Source of the DNA: Campylobacter sputorum subsp. sputorum
GTDB taxonomy: Bacteria; Campylobacterota; Campylobacteria; Campylobacterales; Campylobacteraceae
Reading direction: 5' to 3'
DNA length: 64,000 bases
NCBI RefSeq assembly: GCF_008245005.1
Contig: NZ_CP043427.1
Location: 248,001 to 312,000 of the forward strand
The translations under genes and the position numbers were made by a program. Positions 37,206-45,310 of the stretch are shown here, piece by piece (positions within the stretch are counted from its first letter, which is position 1; every line of letters starts with the position of its first letter). The notes beneath the pieces are model-generated. The model worked only from the letters and a program-made list of their open reading frames with translations, made no database searches and was not told the DNA's origin.

Positions 37206-39296
37206 ATGAAAAGTAAAGTTTTATGGGGCTTACTTTCTATTTTGGCTGCATGGTGTTTTGGCGTGCTTGCACTTCATAAAGGAGAAAGCATTAGTGCTAT
37301 ATGGATGGTTGTAGCAAGTGTGTGTATTTATATGATAGGATACCGCTTTTATGGTCGTTTTATAGCTTATAAGGTTTTAGGACTTGATGATAATCGCGCA
37401 ACCCCTGCGGTAATTCACAATGATGGGCGTGATTTTGTTCCAACAAATAAATATGTTTTATTTGGTCATCATTTTGCTGCTATTGCAGGTGCTGGTCCAT
37501 TAGTTGGCCCTGTTGTTGCCGCCCAAATGGGGTATTTGCCATCAATGATATGGTTACTCGTTGGCGTTGTGATAGCCGGTGCGGTTCATGATTTTGTCGT
37601 GCTTTTCATCTCAGTTAGAAGAAATGGAAAAAGCTTAGGTGAAATGATAAAAGAGGAAATGGGCACGGTAACCGGAGCTATTGCAATGATAGGAATTTTC
37701 TTTATAATGCTAATTATCGTAGCAATTCTTGCTATGGTTGTTGTAAATGCTTTGGCAAATTCTCCGTGGGGATTTTTTACTATTGCCATGACAATCCCAA
37801 TAGCAATTTTTATGGGGCTTTATATGAGGTTTATTAGACCAGGTAGAGTTATAGAAGCTTCAATAATTGGTTTTGTGCTTTTAATCTTAGTGCTAATTTA
37901 TGGAAATCATGTAGCAGCAGATCCGGTACTAGCGGCTTATTTTAGTTTTTCAAAAACCAGCTTAGCATGGATAATTATAGCTTATGGTTTTATAGCTTCT
38001 GTTCTTCCTGTTTGGTTTTTACTTGCTCCAAGGGATTATCTTTCAACTTTTCTTAAAATAGGTGTTATTGCTGGTATGGCTGTTGCTATTTTAATTGTAG
38101 CGCCTGATCTTAAAATGCCTGCAATTACAGAATTTACAAACGGAACAGGACCGGTTTTTGCTGGAAAACTTTTTCCATTTTTATTTGTAACTATTGCTTG
38201 CGGAGCAATTTCAGGATTTCACGCATTGATTTCAAGTGGAACAACTCCAAAAATGGTTGAAAAAGAGGGTCAAACTCTATTTATAGGATATGGCTCAATG
38301 CTAATGGAGAGTATGGTTGGAATTATGGCATTAATTGCAGCTTGCATATTAACTCCTGAAATTTACTTTGCTATCAATACTCCGGTTTCTCTTTTGGGAG
38401 CTACATCAACAAGTGCAGCTGAGTATATAAACACAACTCTTGCGAGCTTAGCACAAATTGGCTTTCATATCACTCCAGAAGAAATTGATACTCTTGCAAA
38501 AAATATAGGCGAGAATACAATTTTAAGCAGAACCGGCGGTGCTCCAACATTTGCTATAGGATTAACAATGCTTTTGCACGAAATTATGGGCGGGGAAGCT
38601 ATGATGGGATTTTGGTATCACTTTGCGATACTATTTGAAGCCCTATTTATATTAACAGCTGTTGATGCAGGGACAAGAACAGGTAGATTTATGGTGCAAG
38701 ATATCTTAGGAAATGTCTACAAACCAATGGCTGATACTTCAAATATGTTTTATGGAATAATTGCTACTTTAATTTGTGTAATTGGATGGGGATACCTACT
38801 TTACGCAGGAGTTACTGATCCAATGGGTGGAATTTATACATTATGGCCACTTTTTGGTGCTTCAAATCAAATGCTTGCTGGTATGGCTCTACTTTTAGCA
38901 ACTGTTATTATCTATAAAATGGGTAAATCCCAATATGCTTGGACAACAATAATACCTGCTATTTGGGTTTTGATAACTACAATGTATGCAGCCATTCAAA
39001 AGCTTCTACCAGCAAATGGGGATAAAATTCACGATGCAGTTAGTCATGTAGCAGCAGCTCAAAATGCAGCAGCTAAGCTACCGACATTAGGCGATCCATT
39101 GGTAATTGCAAAAACTGAAGCAATTATTAGAAATAACATTGTTGATGCTGTGCTTTGCGGTTTATTTATGTTTGTAACTGTTGTTGTGATAATACAAACA
39201 TTTAGAATTTGTAAAAAAATAAAAGATGGTAATAACACAGAATATCCACTTAGAGAAAGTGAGTATATAAATGCAAGTAAATTTAGTGTGGAGTAA
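37206..39296 (+). CDS. cstA: Carbon starvation protein CstA (peptide/pyruvate transporter family)
   Basis: About 696 residues with many TM helices and family motifs (FGHHFAAIAGAGPLVGPVVAAQMG, GAISGFHALISSGTTPK, DAGTRTGRFM, LFGASNQML). In Campylobacter it imports peptides. ATG at 37206 with SD AAGGA is chosen; an upstream GTG (37167) would add 13 charged residues. The end overlaps the next small gene by 26 bp. Confidence 0.95.
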   Translation: MKSKVLWGLLSILAAWCFGVLALHKGESISAIWMVVASVCIYMIGYRFYGRFIAYKVLGLDDNRATPAVIHNDGRDFVPTNKYVLFGHHFAAIAGAGPLVGPVVAAQMGYLPSMIWLLVGVVIAGAVHDFVVLFISVRRNGKSLGEMIKEEMGTVTGAIAMIGIFFIMLIIVAILAMVVVNALANSPWGFFTIAMTIPIAIFMGLYMRFIRPGRVIEASIIGFVLLILVLIYGNHVAADPVLAAYFSFSKTSLAWIIIAYGFIASVLPVWFLLAPRDYLSTFLKIGVIAGMAVAILIVAPDLKMPAITEFTNGTGPVFAGKLFPFLFVTIACGAISGFHALISSGTTPKMVEKEGQTLFIGYGSMLMESMVGIMALIAACILTPEIYFAINTPVSLLGATSTSAAEYINTTLASLAQIGFHITPEEIDTLAKNIGENTILSRTGGAPTFAIGLTMLLHEIMGGEAMMGFWYHFAILFEALFILTAVDAGTRTGRFMVQDILGNVYKPMADTSNMFYGIIATLICVIGWGYLLYAGVTDPMGGIYTLWPLFGASNQMLAGMALLLATVIIYKMGKSQYAWTTIIPAIWVLITTMYAAIQKLLPANGDKIHDAVSHVAAAQNAAAKLPTLGDPLVIAKTEAIIRNNIVDAVLCGLFMFVTVVVIIQTFRICKKIKDGNNTEYPLRESEYINASKFSVE

Positions 39297-39471
39297 GATA
39301 AAAAATGGTTATAAAAATTTAGATAAAGCTTTGTATCCATTAATAGGTCTTCCAAGCTATGAAAAATACTTAGAGCATTTTAAAAAGCATCACCCTGATA
39401 AAACTCCTCTTTCCAGAGGGGAGTTTATCAGACAAGCACAGCTTGATAGATCTAAAAATGTAAAATGCTGA
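39271..39471 (+). CDS. YbdD/YjiX-family small protein, CstA partner
   Basis: 66 residues with YPLIGLPSYEKYLEHFKKHHPDKTPLSRGEF, the conserved core of the small proteins encoded right after cstA/btsT-type transporters. Overlaps the cstA end by 26 bp, so expression is coupled. Confidence 0.88.
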   Translation: MQVNLVWSKIKNGYKNLDKALYPLIGLPSYEKYLEHFKKHHPDKTPLSRGEFIRQAQLDRSKNVKC

Positions 39472-39707
39472 TAAGCTTTTAATAAGCATAGGTTATGCTT
39501 TACATAAATTTAAGCTTTCAGTATAAATTTTGTTTATAGAAGTGTAATATTTCTAAATAAGAGAATTTGATAGTTTTATAAATTTTCTTATTTGATTAAA
39601 TTTATAATATGCAATATAGTTTTATTAAATTTAGTAAATATTTTTTAGTATCTTAAAGTTGATTTTTTAATATTATATAGTTAATGCAATATTAAAACGA
39701 TATATTA

Positions 39708-39713
39708 TATAAT
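39708..39713 (+). promoter_or_regulatory. -10 box of pldA
   Basis: TATAAT in TATTATATAATC, +1 near 39720, 24 nt before the ATG. The rest of the 272-bp gap from 39472 is AT-rich with only a weak 6-bp hairpin near 39490 (AAGCAT/ATGCTT). Confidence 0.5.
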
Positions 39714-39743
39714 CTAAAATTAATTAATTTTAAGGTAAATATA

Positions 39744-40682
39744 ATGAAAAAAGTAATTTTATCGTGCATTTGTGCTTCTATGCTTTTTTGTGAAAATGCC
39801 GAAGAGCTTTATAAAAAAGCATTAGAATTTGAACAAAATGGCGATTTCAAAAGTGCTATGAAATATTACAAGATGAGTGCTAATCAAAGTTTAGAATTTG
39901 AAAATAAACTTCAAAAAGATATCACTTATGAAGAGCCAATAATTCAAACCAAAACATCTTCTAGAAAAAGCTTATCCAATAATACTTTGGAAAATACTTT
40001 AGGTATTAGAATATTTAAGCCTAATTATTTTGTATACGCATATGATTTTAGTGATAAAAATGATAGAAAAGATGGTGAAGCTAAATTTCAGATAAGCTTT
40101 CAAAAGCCTATTTCTTATGATTTGCTTGGTTTGGATGAGACTATTAGTGTTGCTTATTCACAGCAATCTTTTTGGCAAGTTGAAAAAGATTCATCTCCTT
40201 TTAGAGAAAGCAATTATGAGCCTGAAATGTTTATAACTATACCAGATAATTTTACAAATTATGGTTTTATAGATTGGGTTCGCTTTGGGATAAATCATCA
40301 ATCAAATGGAGAAGATGGCGTAGAATCTAGATCTTGGAATAGAGCGTATGTAGCTACTAAACTTACATTTGGTAATTTAAGCATAATACCTAGGGCTTGG
40401 TATTCATTTAATCCCGATAAATATAATGACGACATAAGTAGTTATATGGGTTATGGCGATATAGAATTTGTTTATGATTTATATGGCCACAAACTTGCTG
40501 CGATGCTAAGAAATAATTTAAATTTCCATGATAATCGTGGTGCGGTAGAACTTTCATGGTATTTCCCTTTATTTAACGATATTTATGGATATTTACAATA
40601 CTTTAATGGATATGGAGAAAGTCTGATTGATTACAATAGACAAGTAAATAAAGTTGGGCTTGGTATAGCTATTTTAAAATAA
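39744..40682 (+). CDS. pldA: Outer membrane phospholipase A
   Basis: 312 residues with a signal peptide (to about residue 17), a short tetratricopeptide-like segment (NAEELYKKALEFEQNGDF) and the OMPLA beta-barrel containing the active-site block NHQSNGEDGVESRSWNRAYV (His and Ser in one motif). Cleaves phospholipids in the outer membrane. SD TAAGG. Confidence 0.93.
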   Translation: MKKVILSCICASMLFCENAEELYKKALEFEQNGDFKSAMKYYKMSANQSLEFENKLQKDITYEEPIIQTKTSSRKSLSNNTLENTLGIRIFKPNYFVYAYDFSDKNDRKDGEAKFQISFQKPISYDLLGLDETISVAYSQQSFWQVEKDSSPFRESNYEPEMFITIPDNFTNYGFIDWVRFGINHQSNGEDGVESRSWNRAYVATKLTFGNLSIIPRAWYSFNPDKYNDDISSYMGYGDIEFVYDLYGHKLAAMLRNNLNFHDNRGAVELSWYFPLFNDIYGYLQYFNGYGESLIDYNRQVNKVGLGIAILK

Positions 40683-40698
40683 ATTAAATTATATAAGA

Positions 40699-40734
40699 TA
40701 TAAACCTTGATATTTGGCTTTATCAAGGTTTATA
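40699..40734. terminator. Bidirectional-looking terminator between pldA and rpmA
   Basis: A perfect 14-bp stem (TATAAACCTTGATA / TATCAAGGTTTATA) with an 8-nt loop, followed on the plus strand by AGTTTTT. Placed exactly between convergent genes. Confidence 0.8.
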
Positions 40735-40739
40735 AGTTT

Positions 40740-40997
40740 TTAAGCAGCTGGATAAACAGAAACTTTTTTTCTAGTTTTGTCTTTTCTTTCAAATTTAACA
40801 AAACCATCAATCAAAGCAAATATAGTATGGTCTTTGCCTATACCTACATTGCTGCCTGGATGAGTTGCTGTTCCTCTTTGGCGTATAATTATATTTCCAG
40901 CACGAACAAATTCGCCACCGAATTTTTTTACACCTAAGCGGCGGCCGATAGAATCGCGGTTATTTTGAGTTGAACTCTGACCTTTTTTATGTGCCAT
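40740..40997 (-). CDS. rpmA: Ribosomal protein L27
   Basis: 85 residues: [24 protein letters not shown] and [20 protein letters not shown] are the family hallmarks. The N-terminus has no cleavable extension. 9 bp after rplU. The obgE gene often found next is not here. Confidence 0.98.
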   Translation of the reverse strand: MAHKKGQSSTQNNRDSIGRRLGVKKFGGEFVRAGNIIIRQRGTATHPGSNVGIGKDHTIFALIDGFVKFERKDKTRKKVSVYPAA

Positions 40998-41006
40998 TTT
41001 ATCTCC

Positions 41007-41315
41007 TTAGGCTTTTATGCTTGTAACTTTTACGCGAGTAAATTGTCTTCTAAAACCGCGTTTTAGTTTTGAGTCTTTTCTTCTGCGTTTTTTATAGATA
41101 ACGACTTTTTTATCTTTACCTAAATTAATCACTTCTAAGACAACTTTTGCACCCTCAACAAATGGTGCACCTACCTTTAAACTACCATCATTTACAGCTA
41201 AAACATCTGTAACTTCGATAGTATCTTTCTTCTCAGCTTCAAATCTATCAAGGTTAAGATAATCACCCTCACTAACCTTATACTGTTTGCCGCTGTGTTT
41301 GATAATAGCATACAT
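41007..41315 (-). CDS. rplU: Ribosomal protein L21
   Basis: 102 residues, [14 protein letters not shown] start (ATG at 41315 with SD AAAGGA); ends [18 protein letters not shown]. Forms the rplU-rpmA unit. Confidence 0.98.
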   Translation of the reverse strand: MYAIIKHSGKQYKVSEGDYLNLDRFEAEKKDTIEVTDVLAVNDGSLKVGAPFVEGAKVVLEVINLGKDKKVVIYKKRRRKDSKLKRGFRRQFTRVKVTSIKA

Positions 41316-41431
41316 CAAACTATCCTTTAAATTTTGGTAAGACCAAAAAGCACTTTTTATATTTAAAAAGATTTATGGGGCTTTTTTGGTTGGAAACTTT
41401 TATTGTAGTTAAAAAATACTTAAAATATCGT

Positions 41432-41463
41432 AAAACTATCCTATAAAAATGTAGGATAGTTTT
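41432..41463 (-). terminator. Terminator of the cytochrome c peroxidase gene
   Basis: 12-bp perfect stem AAAACTATCCTA / TAGGATAGTTTT with an 8-nt loop, ending in T on the minus strand, 16 bp after the stop. Confidence 0.65.
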
Positions 41464-41479
41464 TAAAGACATTAAAATA

Positions 41480-42508
41480 TTAGAAACTAAAATCTGGTTG
41501 TGGTGTTTTTTGGGTACTAGCTGGAAACATAGGATAGGTTACTTGTGGCATTTCACCAGTTAGTGATTCTAAAAATGTTTTTATACTTTTTGTTTCCTCA
41601 TCTGTTATTTCGATTCCAAGTTGAAGACTTCCCATTGTTTTTATCGCCTCTTCTATGCTCCAAATTGCACCATTGTGAAAATATGGTGCTGTCAATGTGA
41701 TATTTCTAAGAGTTGGTGTTTTAACCATTCCGTTTACATCACCTTTAAAATCACCAAGATTAGCAAATTTGTATTTTTTAGCAAGGTCAAAAGTTTGCAT
41801 ACTTCCACCTAAATTTATACCATTATGACAAGTTGCACAGCCTTTATCTATAAATAGTTTTAATCCATCTTGTTCCGCTTTGCTTAGTGCTTTTTTATCG
41901 CCTCTTAAAAACTTATCATATCTTGAGGGAGTTATAAGTGTTCTTTCAAACATAGCTATAGAATCTGCAATATTATCAAATGTAACGCCTTCTTTTCCAT
42001 ATATTTTTTTAAACTCATCAACATATTGCGGTAATGAAGCAATTTTTTCAACAGCCAAATTAGCTGGAGTTGCCATTTCAACAGGATTTTCAATAGGACC
42101 TTTGGCTTGATCTGCTAAAGTTGAAGATCTTCCATCCCAAAATTGTGTTGTATTAAAAATAGAGTTATATACAGTTGGAGAGTTAAGATGATGTGGATTT
42201 TCTTTCCATCCATGCCCAACTGCCGCACTTACACCGTCTGTTCCACCAAGACCTAAGTTATGACAGGTGTTACAGCTTATAATTCCACTTTTTGAAAGCC
42301 TAGGTTCAAAATATAATTTTTTACCAAGCTCTGCTTTTTCTTTCGTAAATTTACCTGATTTTATACCGATATTTTTAAGTGCATCATCAATTTCTTTTTG
42401 TGATTGAGGAAGTGGTTCCAAACCGAAATCTTTCGCACTTTGTATTAAGTCTGTGGCAAATGTAGAGCTTACAATTAGCATTGAAGCAACGATAGAAAAA
42501 AATTTCAT
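41480..42508 (-). CDS. ccp: Periplasmic di-haem cytochrome c peroxidase
   Basis: 342 residues with a signal peptide (to about 18). Two haem motifs, CNTCHNLG (about residue 79) and CATCHNGI (about 224). Typical CCP segments: LNSPTVYNSIFNTTQFWDGR and KTPTLRNITLTAPYFHNGAI. Reduces H2O2 with electrons from cytochrome c. Monocistronic, divergent from flhB. Confidence 0.94.
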   Translation of the reverse strand: MKFFSIVASMLIVSSTFATDLIQSAKDFGLEPLPQSQKEIDDALKNIGIKSGKFTKEKAELGKKLYFEPRLSKSGIISCNTCHNLGLGGTDGVSAAVGHGWKENPHHLNSPTVYNSIFNTTQFWDGRSSTLADQAKGPIENPVEMATPANLAVEKIASLPQYVDEFKKIYGKEGVTFDNIADSIAMFERTLITPSRYDKFLRGDKKALSKAEQDGLKLFIDKGCATCHNGINLGGSMQTFDLAKKYKFANLGDFKGDVNGMVKTPTLRNITLTAPYFHNGAIWSIEEAIKTMGSLQLGIEITDEETKSIKTFLESLTGEMPQVTYPMFPASTQKTPQPDFSF

Positions 42509-42642
42509 TTTTACTCCTTAAAATATTAAATTAAATTTTTATTTTACAATAAAATTTATTAAATAAATGTAAAATAGTTGCAGCAATGTTGGTTAAATGT
42601 GTTTATAAATTTAAAATTACATTATTTAAAGATATATATTGT

Positions 42643-42648
42643 TATAAT
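42643..42648 (+). promoter_or_regulatory. -10 box of flhB
   Basis: TATAAT in TTGTTATAATAG; +1 near 42655. Confidence 0.55.
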
Positions 42649-42681
42649 AGTTTTTAAATTTCATAATTTTAAAGTTTGCAA

Positions 42682-43749
42682 ATGGCTGATGACGAAAAAA
42701 CAGAAGAACCCACCTCCAAAAAGATTGAAGACGCTAGAAAAGAAGGAAATGTCCCAAAAAGTCAAGATTTATCAGGCTTTATAACACTTCTTGTTGCACT
42801 TGTTTTGGTTTTTGTGATGATTCCATTTATTGGCAAACAGCTTATTTTTTTATATCATTATTATCAAGGTTTAATTGGATTAGAATTTACAAAAGAGCTA
42901 GTTTATCAAATAGTTATAACATCAATTTTAAGAACACTAATGATGGTACTTCCGATAACTATAAGCGTTGCTATAGCTGGAGTTATAGGAAATGTTATGC
43001 AATTTGGTTTTATATTTACAACAAAACCACTTGAGTTTAATTTAAATAAAATAAATCCATTAAGCGGCTTAAAAAAACTCTTTTCTCTTAAAAAACTTAT
43101 TGAGAGTGCAAAAATTATCTTAAAAGTTAGTCTGGTTTTTATAATAGCATTTTATTTTTTACTATCTTTTGTAAAAGAGTTACCACAAACTCTACTTTTT
43201 ACAATGTTTTCGCAACTGCTGTGGTTAAGGGGAAAAATTATGATATTAGCAGCAGTTATGCTAATGCTTTTTTTGGTAATTTCTCTTTTAGATATTTTGC
43301 TTGTTAGATTTCAATACTTTAAAGGTCTTAGAATGAGTAAACAAGAAATAAAAGATGAATACAAACAGATGGAGGGAGATCCTCAAATAAAAGGCAAAAT
43401 CAGAAGTTTGCAACGACAAATGGCACAGCGTAGAATGATGCAAAATATTCCAGTTGCCGATGTTGTTATAACTAACCCGACGCACTATGCAGTTGCACTA
43501 AGATATGACAAAACAAAGGAAAATGCTCCAATCGTGCTAGCAAAAGGCGTTGATCATTTGGCTCTTAAAATAAGGGCCATCGCAACCGAGCATCAAATTC
43601 CTATAATAGAAAATCCGCCTCTTGCAAGAGAATTGTATAAAGTTTGTGATATAGACGACGAAATCCCTGCTAATTTATATAGGGCAGTTGCCGAAGTTCT
43701 TAGTTTTGTATATACAAGCAATAAAGCTAAATTTAAAAATAGACTATGA
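42682..43749 (+). CDS. flhB: Flagellar export protein FlhB
   Basis: 355 residues; export-gate membrane protein that switches substrate specificity. Starts MADDEKTEEPTSKKIEDARKEG (ATG at 42682; a TTG two codons earlier is unlikely). Four TM helices, then the cytoplasmic domain with the self-cleavage motif NPTH (VVITNPTHYAVALRYD). Ends 5 bp from the convergent motB. Confidence 0.97.
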   Translation: MADDEKTEEPTSKKIEDARKEGNVPKSQDLSGFITLLVALVLVFVMIPFIGKQLIFLYHYYQGLIGLEFTKELVYQIVITSILRTLMMVLPITISVAIAGVIGNVMQFGFIFTTKPLEFNLNKINPLSGLKKLFSLKKLIESAKIILKVSLVFIIAFYFLLSFVKELPQTLLFTMFSQLLWLRGKIMILAAVMLMLFLVISLLDILLVRFQYFKGLRMSKQEIKDEYKQMEGDPQIKGKIRSLQRQMAQRRMMQNIPVADVVITNPTHYAVALRYDKTKENAPIVLAKGVDHLALKIRAIATEHQIPIIENPPLARELYKVCDIDDEIPANLYRAVAEVLSFVYTSNKAKFKNRL

Positions 43750-43754
43750 TTAGG

Positions 43755-44465
43755 CTATTTTTGCACATTTTCAATACTATCTAAAACTGATTTTTGTGTT
43801 TTAACATCGTTTTTATTTACTTTAAAATAAATTTTTACAGATTTAGAATTAGCATTTTTAAGAACATTTTTTGTAGATGTATGTGCTGAAAAAGTTAGTA
43901 TTTTTGGGTCTATTCCATTTTGTGATAAAAGTTTAGTTACATTATAAGCTCTTTGTGAAGCTAGTTTAAAATTTTCCAAATCATCACTATAATCATCTGC
44001 ATAACCACGCACTTCTACATTTACTTGCGGGGGTAATTTTTTAATACTAAGAGATACTATTTTTATAAAATTTATTATATCTGGATCATTGATATCAGAA
44101 CTTCTTGGGAGAAATTTTATTGAAGCAGGAAAATCAAGAGCAACTTGTGACTCTTTTTGATCTAATAGCGACATCAGCTCTTCGCCTACTTCTGATTCTG
44201 CGTTTGCAGATGAGTTTTTGCCACTTAAACTATCTTTATTTGCATTTTCAGTTCCGCCAGATTTTTGCCCTTTTAATGCAACAGTTTTTGGATGATCAAA
44301 AATTTTTATAAACTCAGTTTGCAAAGCTTCTGTTTTGCTTTTGCTTGAATCAGAAATAGCCCAAAGTGCAATAAATAAAGCCAACAGTAGGGATAAAAAG
44401 TCTGCATATGGAACTGCCCATTTTTCTCCAGCTGGACACTCTTGAGGTTTTTTCTTTTTTGCCAT
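43755..44465 (-). CDS. motB: Flagellar stator protein MotB
   Basis: 236 residues: one TM helix whose PYADFLSLLLALF holds the proton-carrying Asp, a linker, and an OmpA-like peptidoglycan-binding domain (VEVRGYADDYSDD...LASQRAYNV). 8 bp after motA. Confidence 0.97.
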   Translation of the reverse strand: MAKKKKPQECPAGEKWAVPYADFLSLLLALFIALWAISDSSKSKTEALQTEFIKIFDHPKTVALKGQKSGGTENANKDSLSGKNSSANAESEVGEELMSLLDQKESQVALDFPASIKFLPRSSDINDPDIINFIKIVSLSIKKLPPQVNVEVRGYADDYSDDLENFKLASQRAYNVTKLLSQNGIDPKILTFSAHTSTKNVLKNANSKSVKIYFKVNKNDVKTQKSVLDSIENVQK

Positions 44466-44473
44466 TTTTATCC

Positions 44474-45244
44474 TTAACTAAATTGCGAAACTCTAGGTTC
44501 ACCTTGAGGCAAGTAGTTAAATAGTTTTGCTTCTAAATTTCTAGGATTTGCTCCTTCTGAAATTCCAACAATTGCTTCTATTATGATTATTTTTTGTTTT
44601 ATTAAATCTTTTGCATTTGATGCCATTTTTGTTCCAAATGGTATAAAAAATGCATAAGCACCCATAATCCCAGTAACTGTTGCTGTAAATGCACCAGCAA
44701 TACCGGCAGCCATAGCAGCAGGATCAGAAAGTAACCCAAGAGCTAGCATAAGACCCATAACAGCACCAACTAGACCAAAAGTCGGGCAACTCTCTCCAGC
44801 TCTCATCCAATAATGACTACATTCATGATAATACTCTTCAACTGATTCTAGTTGTAGTTCTAAATTTTCTTTTATTTCATCTATTGGTTGCCCATCTATC
44901 ATCATCATCATACCGTCTTTTAAAAAAAGATCTTCTATATCATTTGTTTTTGATTCTAATGCTAAAATACCATCTTTTCTAGCTATTGTTGAATACTCAA
45001 CCATCATGGATATAGTTTGAGCAAAGTTTACATTAGCGCCTTTAAATACTAATTTTAATTCTTTAAAAGCAGCTTTTACATATCTTTTATGCGTAGCTGT
45101 AACAGAAGCAAACATAGCTGTTGGTATAACTATCAAAAATGAGGATAGGTGTATAACATGGAGAGGATTTCCGCCTTCAAGTATATCTCCAACTGATATA
45201 CTTGTGATTGCTAAAACTAGACCTAGTAAAGTAGATAAATCCAT
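44474..45244 (-). CDS. motA: Flagellar stator protein MotA
   Basis: 256 residues, four TM helices, with the conserved PTFGLVGAVMGLM and the cytoplasmic loop between TM2 and TM3. Works with MotB as the proton-driven stator. SD GGAG. Confidence 0.97.
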   Translation of the reverse strand: MDLSTLLGLVLAITSISVGDILEGGNPLHVIHLSSFLIVIPTAMFASVTATHKRYVKAAFKELKLVFKGANVNFAQTISMMVEYSTIARKDGILALESKTNDIEDLFLKDGMMMMIDGQPIDEIKENLELQLESVEEYYHECSHYWMRAGESCPTFGLVGAVMGLMLALGLLSDPAAMAAGIAGAFTATVTGIMGAYAFFIPFGTKMASNAKDLIKQKIIIIEAIVGISEGANPRNLEAKLFNYLPQGEPRVSQFS

Positions 45245-45272
45245 TTAATCTCCATTAAATAATTATTTTGCA

Positions 45273-45278
45273 ATTATA
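45273..45278 (-). promoter_or_regulatory. -10 box of motAB
   Basis: Minus-strand TATAAT in AAGTATAATTGC, +1 near 45266. No sigma-54 or sigma-28 motif was recognised. Confidence 0.55.
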
Positions 45279-45310
45279 CTTCAAATTTCTTAAAAATCGC
45301 ATTAAATTTA

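Noticed and set aside
39486-39502. Terminator after the CstA partner gene
   Set aside because: Only a 6-bp AAGCAT/ATGCTT stem without a T-run.
42676-42681. TTG start of flhB two codons upstream
   Set aside because: The family start MADDEKTEEPT and spacing favour the ATG at 42682.
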